Assembly (NCBI GenBank): GCA_010094045.1
Contig: ML986625.1
Coordinates: 142,442-206,441, forward strand
DNA length: 64,000 bases
DNA from: Lojkania enalia
Taxonomy: Eukaryota; Ascomycota; Dothideomycetes; Pleosporales
Direction of reading: 5' to 3'
The notes below the pieces were generated by a model. The model saw only the letters and a program-made list of their open reading frames with translations, was not told where the DNA came from and made no database searches. The position numbers and the translations under genes were made by a program. This document shows positions 22,107-31,659 of the stretch, piece after piece; positions within the stretch are counted from its first letter, which is position 1, and every line of letters begins with the position of its first letter.

Positions 22107-25100
22107 ATGGCGGGTCCAGCAAAGAAGCGTGCTGTGATTGAGAAGCAGAGCTCAGGCTCATCCGATGGAAAAGCATCATCAGGCCACGATGGTGCTACGC
22201 AACGTTCCTCACCTAAGTCCATCCCTCGTCTTGATGGCAATCGCGACCCGACAATCGGCAGGGGCATAGCTCCGATTGAATACTCCAGGACAAATGATCT
22301 CAAGAACATATCTGAGTTCTTGGGAATGAAGGGATGGTATGCCGCTCGTGGTGTAAGTAAAAGTTGTCCTGCATTTTCGAGTCATCACGCCTCTTTCGCG
22401 CCCTTCATCATGCACTTTTTCAGACAAACGGCAATGAATATCCAAACATGTTTGTGTCACATGCATGCGGGCTCACCGCGCCCGTGATTGCCTCGCAAGC
22501 CATTGCAATGCCTCCTACTATTCTTACCCGGCAAGCACAAAGTCCTAATAAGCACCCCCCTTACCCTACCCCGAGCCCTCTCTTCTCTTCCTAGCGCCAT
22601 GCCACAACAAACCAACCAGGATTCCCTTTATTTTTATCCTTGTTGTATCATTATTGTACATCTGTACATATATTCTCCATGATGCCTCCGAAAGACGACT
22701 ATTATCGTCATTTCAATGTCCTTACTGAAGGTTCTCAGCTCCAACTTCCTGACAGCCTCCCGGCTCGCCCAGCTCAGTTCAACAACTTGGGTAAGGAGTG
22801 CACATTGACCTTGAACACTTTCAATGTTCTCCAGGCCCCGACCACGAAGGTCTACCAGTACGATGTAAGATGTCCCCTCCGCTCCCGTCTTCGCCATTGA
22901 CACTAATTATTGTCAGGTTGGCTGGGGTAGTGAGACCGACTCCTCCAAGCGTGCCCTCGTGAAGAAGATATGGGATTCTAAGGCCGTCAAATCCGCTCTC
23001 GGCGAGCCGGAGAATCTATGGATCTACGATGGCAACAAGCTTGCTTGGTAAGATCCTTTCTACTCCCCTCTTGCTCAGAACATTTCTAACTCATGCGAAC
23101 TAGGTCTGGCATTAGGGTGGAGCGCGATGAGGCCCGTATTCGAGTCGATCTTGATCAAGAGGAGAATGAAGCTCTTCAAGCTGCTGGCAGGCCACTACGT
23201 GCTATTCGACCAGGCAAAGAGAACAAGCACATGGTCTTTGTCAAGCTTACTCGGCAAGTCGACTTCGCTCACCTGAATGCTTTCCTCAATGGCCAAGCTT
23301 CCTGGTCGGCTGATTGTATCGACACTATCAATTTCCTCGATCACGTTCTGCGTGAGGAGCCATCTCGCAAGTACACGCAGATCAAAAAGTCATTCTTTCA
23401 GCGTGGTGAACAGCGCTTTGACCTTGGCGGTGGCATCGAGGCTTTTAAGGGCGTGTTTTCTTCCCTCCGGCCTGTTCTCAACGACAAGTTCCAGAAAACC
23501 CTTACCGTCAACGTGGACGTTGCTAACGGTACCTTCTGGCGTGCCCAGGATCTCGGTCGTTCCATTGTTCAAGTCTTCAACTGCAACACCCCGCAGTTCC
23601 AGACCAAGTTTCGCGAGGCTAAGAAGGACTGGAGGCACTCCCTTTTGAGGAAGGACCTTGGTCGGTATAAGCGTGTTGGTGTCACTGCCGTGCATGTCAA
23701 GAACAATCCCACGCAATGGACAATTGAGGAATTTGTTGGCATGGATTGCCATGAGGCAAAGTTTCCTGATCCCGACAACCCGGCTATCCAAGTATCCGTT
23801 CACGATTACTTCGAAAAGAAGTACAATCTCACTCCGACGTCTGGTGTGCCTGTGATCAAGATGACGAAGAAGATTAGGAAGGCGCCGGTCTACATTCCCT
23901 TGGATTATCTCCGAATTGACCCAAACCAGCGCTACAACTCCAAGCTGAGCGATCGCCAAACTTCGGAGATGATCAAGTTTGCTGTTACCCTCCCTAAGCA
24001 GCGCTGGGAAGCTGTTGAGCACGGTATTAAGCTTCTCAATTGGAACAACGACCGGTATCTGAATCACTATGGCATCAAAGTCTCGAACAGGCCTGCAACC
24101 ATCAAGGCTCGTGTTCTGTCATCACCAATTGTTCAATTCGCAGGCTCGGGTCCGTCTTCAACTATTCAGCCTCGCGATTTGCTAGCTGGCCGCTGGCGCC
24201 TAGACGGCAAGAAGTTTATTCAAGGGAATACACGAGAATTGCTATCCTGGGGTGTCTGCGCCATCGCCACTCCTCGTGGTGGCTTAAACCAACAACAGGT
24301 CACCGCATTCGTGCAGAACTTCATCAAGATCTACGAGGGCCATGGCGGCAGGATTAACCCAAAGTTCAACAAGATGCCGCACATCATGCAGGGTAACCTT
24401 GCGAGGGGTGGTGATATGATTGCTGATGCCTTTAATCAGACAGGCAACAAGTTCCAGCTTCGTCCGACCTTCTTGATGTTCATTGTCAACGATCGGAACA
24501 TCGAGGTTTACCGCCGCATCAAGAAGTCATGCGATTGCCGCTATGGTATCGTCTCTCAGGTGCTACAGTCGAAGCACGTCGAGCGAAATCAGGCTCAATA
24601 CATCTCCAATGTTTGTATGAAGGTCAACGCTAAGCTAGGTGGAGCCACTTGCTTCACGAAGTCTACCACTATGCCCAAGGTTGCTCCCACGCATATTACC
24701 ATCCCTACTATGGTCATTGGTGCCGATGTATCTCACCCTGCACCTGGGTCCGGCTCTGATGCTGCTGCATCGTACGCTGCGATCACGATGTCTATTGATG
24801 CCACTTTCACTCGCTACTTGGCGGAATGCAACACCAACGGCAACCGCGTCGAGATGGTCACTAGCCAGAACATTGAGCAGCATCTTGGCAATATGGCCAA
24901 GAAATGGATCCAGCGGATTGGCCGTGGTCATCCCCCTAAGCGTGTTCTCTACATCCGCGACGGTGTCTCTGAGGGCCAGTACGCTGCTGTCCTTGCAGAA
25001 GAGGTTCGTGACATGAAGGAATGCTTCCAGAAGCTTGGCTGTAAGGAGATCCCTAAATTTACGGTTGTCATTGCTGGCAAGCGCCACCACATTCGGTTTT

Positions 25101-25552
25101 TCCCTGGCCCAGGTGCCGGCGATAGGAACGGCAACCCGCTGCCTGGCACTCTTGTCGAAACTGGGTGTACGCATCCATTCGAGTTTGACTGGTACATGTG
25201 CTCTCACGTCGCCATCAAGGGTACAGCTCGTCCAATCCACTACCAGTGCATCCTCAACGAGGGCGAGTGGCTCGGCCCTGAGATCCAACAATTCATCTTT
25301 GAGCACTCGTACCAATACATCCGCTCAACCACGCCTGTCTCGTTGCATCCAGCCGTCTATTACGCTCATTTGGCAGCCGATCGTTCTCGCGCCCACGAGA
25401 ATGTATCCCCCGTCTCTTCCGGCAAGAAGGAGGCTAGGGCTGAGCCCAAGCCTCAAAGCTCGACGGGGTCCTCCAAAGCGAAGGTCGAGATTCAGCCTTT
25501 GATTCCGCTGTCCAACGCTGGCGGTCTCATGGAGGCTATGTGGTTTGTCTAA
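22107..25552 (+). CDS. Argonaute protein (QDE-2-like)
   Basis: Confident exons are 22107-22352, a piece ending at 22864, then 22917-23047 and 23104-25552. How exon 1 joins the piece ending at 22864 is unresolved. A mini-exon 22424-22450 and acceptors near 22594 or 22738 all keep frame, and an ATG at 22679 could start a shorter form. The order is N domain, linker, PAZ, MID and PIWI. Catalytic residues seen in PIWI are the Asp in GADVSHP (codon 24725), the Asp in YIRDGVSEGQ (24959) and the His in YYAHLAADR (25367). The protein ends in the family signature AMWFV. Family knowledge: Argonaute binds small RNAs and cleaves matching transcripts, the core of quelling and other RNA interference in fungi. 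Three of the four slicer residues are present. The fourth, the glutamate finger, is discussed in the findings. No Dicer or RdRP gene is in the window. Family call certain; 5' structure uncertain. Confidence 0.93.
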
Positions 25553-26858
25553 GACGGCAACACCGCTTGTTCGATTCTTGATTACGATGCGACCAAGATC
25601 GACTCTTTTCATGGTCCCGGCGGGTGGCAATGGTCTACGATTTCATGGTCCGGTCTATAGGGCTAATGCAGCGGTCGGTGGTGTGGTCTACGGTCGCTCT
25701 CTCAATTCACCTTCCTCTACATTCATTTCTGCGATGGGCTGTATGGCCTATATTTGTATTCAAGGGTTCCAGTCTTGGATCTGCGAATGGCTGATGACGG
25801 TCGGATGATGCAGTATCTAGATAAGCCTACAGATTAACGCGGGTGGAGTTTCCTCGCGGTGACTTTTATCTCCCTTCTGTTGATACTGTGATGCGTGAAT
25901 GATCGCTGGGAGAAAGGTAGCCTATCTCCTGGATTTGAATAGTGTAACGCGGTGAACTGAACATTGACAGCAAAATATGAATCGAACCACAAAGTATCGA
26001 AAACGACCGCGAGAATCATGACTCCCCACCACCGAGGATCAATAAGGAGTGCCACAAGACAAGCAGAAGACTAGCAAAGAAAAGGCCATACATAATGTAG
26101 AGCCAGTGCGAATCTAAATTCTAACTTTGAAATGCATAGACAGCTATGTATCGCCTAAAAATTTTACCATCGTCCCACCAGCAGACTAGGTGCGGAGAAG
26201 ATGGAGGTAAGCAAGCGAGATGCTTCCTTCTCCCCTCCACTTTCCCCTCCAGCAGCCTCATTGAAACGGAGAAAGCAGAGTGAATATGAAGGGTTCATGT
26301 TTTATGTAACGTGGAGAAAGGGAGAGATTTCGGGCGCCTACAAAAAGAATTCGGGTAGAGCTGGGAGCAGGCTAGTTAGTCAGCGTATAGTTTGGGTTAG
26401 TGTGTGCTGCGCAAAAGGGGCTAGAGGTTGTGGAAGAGGCTAGGCGCTGGTGAAGAAGACGAGGGGATTTGATTGGTTGGCTATTGGCGTCTCTAGTGGG
26501 GTGGTATCGAGGGCAAGCGGGGCTGTGGGAAGTTTCGTTGTCAGCAGTGGGAGTGTGACTCTTGCTTTTTGCTCTGTGTTTGTAGTTACTTGTTGCTTCG
26601 TTCCATACAACTCTTGCGTTTGTTGGCTGCCCAGTATTCACCGTGAGGGTTTGTGCGGTAGATGTTTATATAAGGCAGCAGTCGTCCTTGTCTCGTTTCT
26701 TCGGCTCCTTCGCGAGAAATACTCCAACGCACAAAAGCCTCAATCCATCTCCGCCTCCTTACTACCGAGCACACGAACACCACCCGCACTGACGGCACAC
26801 GCGAAACTTTCTTTGGACGGATCCAAGGATACAAGAGATCTAGGAATAGAACACAAGC
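25553..26858. other. intergenic, Argonaute 3' flank and promoter of next gene
   Basis: No open frame here has recognisable features. The part near 26,640-26,858 looks like a promoter and leader, with a TATATAA-like stretch near 26,667. Confidence 0.5.
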
Positions 26859-27827
26859 ATGTCTTCCTCAGGTCGCGGCCGCGGCGGCAAGTTTAGCAAG
26901 CCGAAGCGTGGTGGTATGCTATTCGACCTCTACCTCGCTCCTCCCGACGAACAGGCCGCATGGATGAGGGCCATACTATAAATTTGGGGCATGTTCAAAG
27001 CTGACTCTATTGTATAGGCGGAAAGCACTTTTCCCGAGATCTCCAGCCGCTGGATAAGAATGGCGAGGTCGTGGGCATGTGGGGTGTATGTATTCCTCCC
27101 TTTAGCTCCCACACCATCTTGCTCTTCTCACCAGGATTGCCCTGCTTCGCTGCCCTCTCTCACACCCCTTTCATGGCTAACTTACGTGTTCTAGGAGGAG
27201 CGCCCCAAAGGCATAGACGAGGAGGAATCCGAAGAAGAGGAAGACGAAGAAGAATATTCCTCCGAGAACTCCGACGAGAACGAGAAACCCACCAAGGTGG
27301 AAATGACGCGCGAGGAGCGCCGCGCCGCTGCAAAAGCCCGCAAGCAAGCCGCCATCGCCCGCCAGCAGCAAAAGGCCGCGGAACCGGGAGACCTCCCACC
27401 CTCTGAGTCCGACGATGACGATGACAACGAGGATATGCCCGCGAACCCGAATCACACGGCTAAGGCCCGCAGCCAGCTCGTCACCCCCTCCGCCTCCGAC
27501 CCCTCTAAAGTTGCGGCGAAGACTAAGAATGGGGATCTGAGCCAGTTATCTCGTCGGGAGAGGGAAGCGCTGCAAGCTCAGCAGGCGAAGGAGCGGTACG
27601 AGAAGCTTCACGCTGAGGGCAAGACGGACCAGGCCAGAGCCGATCTGGAGCGATTGAGGCTTGTGCGGGAGAGGAGGGAGGCCGAGGCTGCAAGGAAGAA
27701 AGCGGAGGCGGAGGAGAAGGCCGAGCTAGAGAAGGAGAAAAAAGAGTTTATGGAGAGGGAGGCTCGGAGGAGGGAGGCGGCTATAGGGAGCAAGAGAGGT
27801 GGTAAAGGTGGGAAGAAGAAGGCTTGA
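26859..27827 (+). CDS. HASPP28 / PDGFA-associated protein 1 family
   Basis: Exons are 26859-26913, 27018-27085 and 27195-27827, giving 251 residues. The N-terminus is basic and Gly-rich, with the family-typical opening [14 protein letters not shown] run of Glu and Asp follows (about residues 45-75), then charged helices rich in Lys, Arg, Glu and Ala. The C-terminal half, from about residue 150 ([18 protein letters not shown]), carries the conserved PDGFA-associated block [17 protein letters not shown] and is likely a long single helix or coiled coil. Family knowledge: the mammalian relative is a heat- and acid-stable phosphoprotein found with ribosomes and mRNA-binding proteins; its exact role is unclear. 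The first two exons are very short, separated by introns of 104 and 109 nt that are longer than others in the window. Confidence 0.92.
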
Positions 27828-28615
27828 ACACAAATGACCCTAACAATCGACTTATCTAGATAATAGGGTATTTGTCCTAGTGCGGGAGGACTATTTGGAT
27901 ATTGGAGGCGCTATGAGGAGTGCATATCGAGAGGCCTTTTTTGCATAGCGTGCGGGCTGTCAATGGGACATGCACGTTTTCTACATGATCCTTAGCCCTA
28001 TTCGGTAGACCGATTTCTTTTCTTTTCATGAAGACGGGGGAGATGATTCGTGCGCGAGATAGAGCCCAATAGCTACTCCACAGACCAAGAAACCAACAAG
28101 AATTCAGATTCATGTTACCGTCTCCTTCCGTCACATTCTACTTCCTCTGTCTACACGTTGAATCTCCGTGATGCTACGCCCTGTAAGTCCATACACTCTT
28201 GCCCGCCCTTCTACTTCGTCAAATTTGATTCAAGAGTTTGTCAAACATCCAATAATACCTTCCTCGTTTCCCCGATTTCTATTTAGAACCTCCCGGCCTG
28301 GGTCTTTCATCCTCGTATCCAATCGATGCAAAGACACGGGTGCCTGATCAGCCCTTCCCTACCAAATACGAACTAAGGGCAAAACCACGATGCTTCGCCC
28401 CCCCCCCCCTCCCAAAACCAATCTCGCACTCTTCACGACATCATCGTCTTCTACATAAACACAGCCCATCCCACCACAATGCGTCTTCCACAACAAAAAT
28501 CCTGCCCCCAATTCTTCACCTACTCATCCTCCCGCGCTCTCTTATCGCCAGGAACCCAGGCATCAAAATCGTGCTGCGCGTCCACGTCCACGACCAATAA
28601 ATGAATGAACGAACC
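27828..28615. other. intergenic
   Basis: This is the 3' flank of the HASPP28 gene and promoter of the HNH gene. It holds a C11 run at 28398-28408. Open frames are short and Pro/His-rich from C-rich leader sequence. Confidence 0.5.
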
Positions 28616-29519
28616 ATGGAGCACATTCCCACAGAGCAGCGACCTAACTACTCTACATTCCGAGAGTGCCTAAGCGATACCATCCTCCGCAACCTATGCA
28701 CACCAGTCGAGAAGACTAAGAAACGGAAACGAGCTCATAGGAAGAAGAAGTCAAAAGAAGTCGTTATGGAGACGGCGAGTAGTGAGGAGTCGGTGAAGAG
28801 TATTCTTAGCGAAGAAACGGGCAACGACGCCGAGGAACTAGGTGAATTCATCGACGTGAGTCTCTTCTTGCAATACACATGAATGGCTCTATTTGGACAC
28901 GGAGGCGCATTCTCGAGAATTCCATGTTAAAAGACCATCGGAGCAGTACCTCGCGACACTGATCTTCCCTTCCCTTCCCGCCGACCTCCGAACCCTCTCC
29001 TATTCCAAATACAAGGAATCCGTCGCGCTACAAGACGCATACTCGACACCCCTCTCCGCTTCCACGTCGTCCCAGCTCATATCCACAATGCCCCCAACGG
29101 CCCTTGACGATCTAACCACCTACTCTCTCCTGCCCTCCCCGCCCGACACACTAGACCTGCACAACCTTTTCAACCCTATCCTATCCGCATACATTACCTC
29201 CGTGACCTCCCCACCGCCCATATGGTCCACCACTCGAGCTAGTGCTTGTGAGCTCTGTCAGCGGAGTTGGATACCACTGACATATCACCATTTGATCCCA
29301 CGCTCCACGCATGTCCGGGCATTGAAGAGAGGCTGGCATACCGAGGATAAGTTGAATAGCGTGGCATGGTTGTGTCGAGCTTGCCATAGCTTCGTGCATC
29401 AGGTTGCTAGTAACGAGGAGCTAGCAAAGGACTGGTATACTGTTGAGCTGTTGGAAAGTAGAGACGATGTGCGAGGGTGGGTTAGGTGGGTCGGGCGGGT
29501 TCGGTGGAAGAGTAGGTAA
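28616..29519 (+). CDS. HNH-domain protein
   Basis: Exons are 28616-28855 and 28905-29519, giving 284 residues. The ATG at 28616 has an A at -3 and a G at +4 (ACCATGG). An in-frame ATG at 28601 would add five residues but has a weak context. Residues about 36-50 are a Lys/Arg block that could be a nuclear localisation signal. An acidic stretch leads into the intron. From residue 195 the motif C-x2-C, then YHHLIPR, then C-x2-C-H forms a zinc-bound HNH fold. Family knowledge: HNH domains are usually DNA nucleases with a His-metal active site. Stand-alone fungal proteins of this kind are widespread and largely untested. The general base would be one of the paired His residues in YHHLIP. No helicase, methylase or integrase partner lies nearby. 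Gene confident; nuclease activity inferred. Confidence 0.85.
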
Positions 29520-29831
29520 CTGATAATGGTTAGTAGAGAGGTAATGTTTTTGCTTCTCCCTGCACTATAGAGAAATGTTGGAATATGATGTAGGAACACA
29601 TACTATTTAGCTGCCATTTTGCATTTAAAAGACAGCGCCTGCCTCTCTTCGAGTTCGGGTCCATCGCGAGAGTAGATAAAAGATCAGAGATGATCTGTAG
29701 ATGAGTAGTGCTTCGTCTGCTAGTACTCAAAATTCGATCTGTTCGTTGATTAGTTATCCATCAACTTCTCGTATCTCATTCCGTATCCTACCTCTAGCTG
29801 TTCCACGCATGTCTTTTGGAAGCAACGAATC
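29520..29831. other. convergent 3' flanks
   Basis: This 312-bp gap separates the ends of the HNH gene (+) and the small membrane-protein gene (-). Nothing else is seen. Confidence 0.5.
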
Positions 29832-30521
29832 TCAGCGCCTTCGCCGGCTCCTACCCACTCTTTCCATGTTCTCCCCTGCCTTCTCCTTGGGAGGGAAAAT
29901 ATAGTTCATCTGGTTAATTGCCTCATCCTTCTTCGGTTTCTTATCTTCATCCATCCCCTCCAACTCCTGCTCGATAGTCTTCTTGAAGGCAACACGCTCT
30001 TCATTCGCGATTTGAAGCCACAAGTAACTCGCCATGGAGCATACGATCCATGCCACGAAGGCCATCAGCATAGGCGTCGATAGGAGTGGCCAATACGAAA
30101 TAAACCAAAATACGAAACTCCTCTCGAATAAGTCGGGTGGCTCGCTCTCCTGTATCTCTTCCAAATCCTCTCCTATGGCTTCTGGAAAATCGTATGTCAT
30201 GTCTTCTTCTTGTTCGTCTTCTGGAGGCAGATAGAAGTCCCATTCATCGGCGTCTGTAGATTCAGAGTCGGAAAATGGATATTGCCGCTTAACGGTGGTA
30301 CCGCTCGAGGCGCAAGGACATTCTTTGCTGCCGCAATCGGTGTCATTGTAGTCAGTCACAGCATCCTCTACGACAGGCGGGGGAGCAACGGCCTTTGTGT
30401 AAGCGGGTAGCTCTCGCTTCGCGATGGACTTGGTCGTGAAGTACGTGTTGAGGGCCGGAGCAAGGGCGAGGAGGAGGATAACATGGTAGCAGAGGAGAAG
30501 TATCAGTTTATGGCGACACAT
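29832..30521 (-). CDS. hypothetical two-helix membrane protein with acidic loop
   Basis: I do not recognise the family. The first true ATG is at 30521, giving 229 residues in one exon. A hydrophobic segment at about residues 6-25 may be a signal anchor or signal peptide. Residues 60-75 hold a small Cys cluster (DCGSKECPC). A strongly acidic region spans about 90-130. A second long hydrophobic segment, rich in Trp, Phe and Met, spans about 137-170. The tail is basic and ends in RSRRRR. Two Lys-Arg sites in the acidic loop could be processed by a Kex2-type protease if the loop is lumenal, which is inference. Codon use and the absence of stops in a compositionally mixed frame favour a real gene. 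An upstream exon cannot be excluded. Confidence 0.7.
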   Translation of the reverse strand: MCRHKLILLLCYHVILLLALAPALNTYFTTKSIAKRELPAYTKAVAPPPVVEDAVTDYNDTDCGSKECPCASSGTTVKRQYPFSDSESTDADEWDFYLPPEDEQEEDMTYDFPEAIGEDLEEIQESEPPDLFERSFVFWFISYWPLLSTPMLMAFVAWIVCSMASYLWLQIANEERVAFKKTIEQELEGMDEDKKPKKDEAINQMNYIFPPKEKAGENMERVGRSRRRR

Positions 30522-30859
30522 GATGGAAGCCGAGGCTCTGGAAGACAAGCAAATATGCAGGATATGGTGAGGTTGTTGTTAGCATGAAAATTGGAAATGG
30601 CATGTAACTGGAATGGAAGACAGGAAGGCGGAGAGAGTATTTATCCGAAACATTGGGGCTCAGGGTTATGGCAGGATGATGTGCTAAGGAAGGAGAGTTC
30701 TAGGCATCGGTCAATGCCAATCGTCATAGCTCCGGCTGGGATGGAAGGTGCAAATCAGAGCTCTTTCCTAGCTCCTGGCACATCTACCGAGTCGGCGATT
30801 GGGACTCAGAAACGAGATCTATGAGCTTCATATAAAAGTGCCGTCGTCCCTAGTACTAA
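30522..30859. other. intergenic
   Basis: The promoter of the small membrane-protein gene and the 3' flank of the haloacid dehalogenase share this 338-bp interval. Both genes are on the minus strand. No other feature is seen. Confidence 0.5.
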
Positions 30860-31659
30860 TTAGATATTCTCTTGCCCCTTCCCGGCAGCGTCTTGCACCT
30901 TCTTTACGACCTCACCAACTCCCTTTGCAATAATCGTTGGCTTCCCCTTCTCCCCCTGCACCAACCCATCCATCCATCCCTTCCCACTTCTATCAACCCA
31001 GCACGTACTCATTCCCGCAGAATTAGCACCAACAACATCAAACGGATTTGAACTGACAAGCCACACATCCGCCTCACTCCCCTTCTTTCCCACCCGCTCG
31101 CACAAATGATGATACACATCCGGATGCGGCTTAAACTTCCTTACTTCTTCGACCACTACAACGTCTTTAAAGTGCTTTGCATACGGGGAAATATCTGGAG
31201 ATTCGGAAAGCGTCGCCGATATCATGGAAGACGCACCATTTGAGAAGATGGTTGCCGTGATATTTGGCGTGGATTGGAGTTGAGAGAAGAGAGGAGGCAC
31301 GTCCGGGAAGACGGACAGGTTATTGTAGGCCTTCATCAGCCCATCAATATCTCCATCCCCTAGGAAATCGCCGGTTTCGGCGAGAGCATGCTTCAGAGAG
31401 TTTCTGGTTACGTCGGAGAAGGACTGGAATCGGTCTGTAGGGAGGGAGTCAATCATGGTGCAGGGAAGTAGTTGAGGGAAATCGGACTCATGCTATTCAG
31501 TCGCCAGGTGTATTCTAGCTGGTATTTTCTCCATTCTTGGGCTATGGAGTTTGCTTTTTCGGTGCCGAAGTGAGATGCAAGTTGTTTTGCGATGGATTCG
31601 GTGGAGAGGAGCGTTCCGTAGACGTCGAATGCGAGGATTATCTGGGTTTGGGACGGCAT
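30860..31659 (-). CDS. haloacid dehalogenase, type II (HAD superfamily)
   Basis: Exons on the minus strand are 31659-31488 and 31434-30860, giving 248 residues. HAD motif I is FDVYGTLL, with nucleophile Asp12. Motif II is FSNGA with its Ser. Motif III is the Lys in KFKPHPDVY. Motif IV is VSSNPFDVVGA, with the acidic Asp typical of type II (S)-2-haloacid dehalogenases. Family knowledge: these enzymes hydrolyse 2-haloacids through an aspartyl ester intermediate, but fungal members often act on unknown substrates. The 53-nt intron uses a weak GTCCGA donor. It is needed because the unspliced frame stops after WRLNSM, and the join gives the family-typical WRLNSM followed by a Phe-rich helix. Family firm; true substrate unknown. 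Confidence 0.92.
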
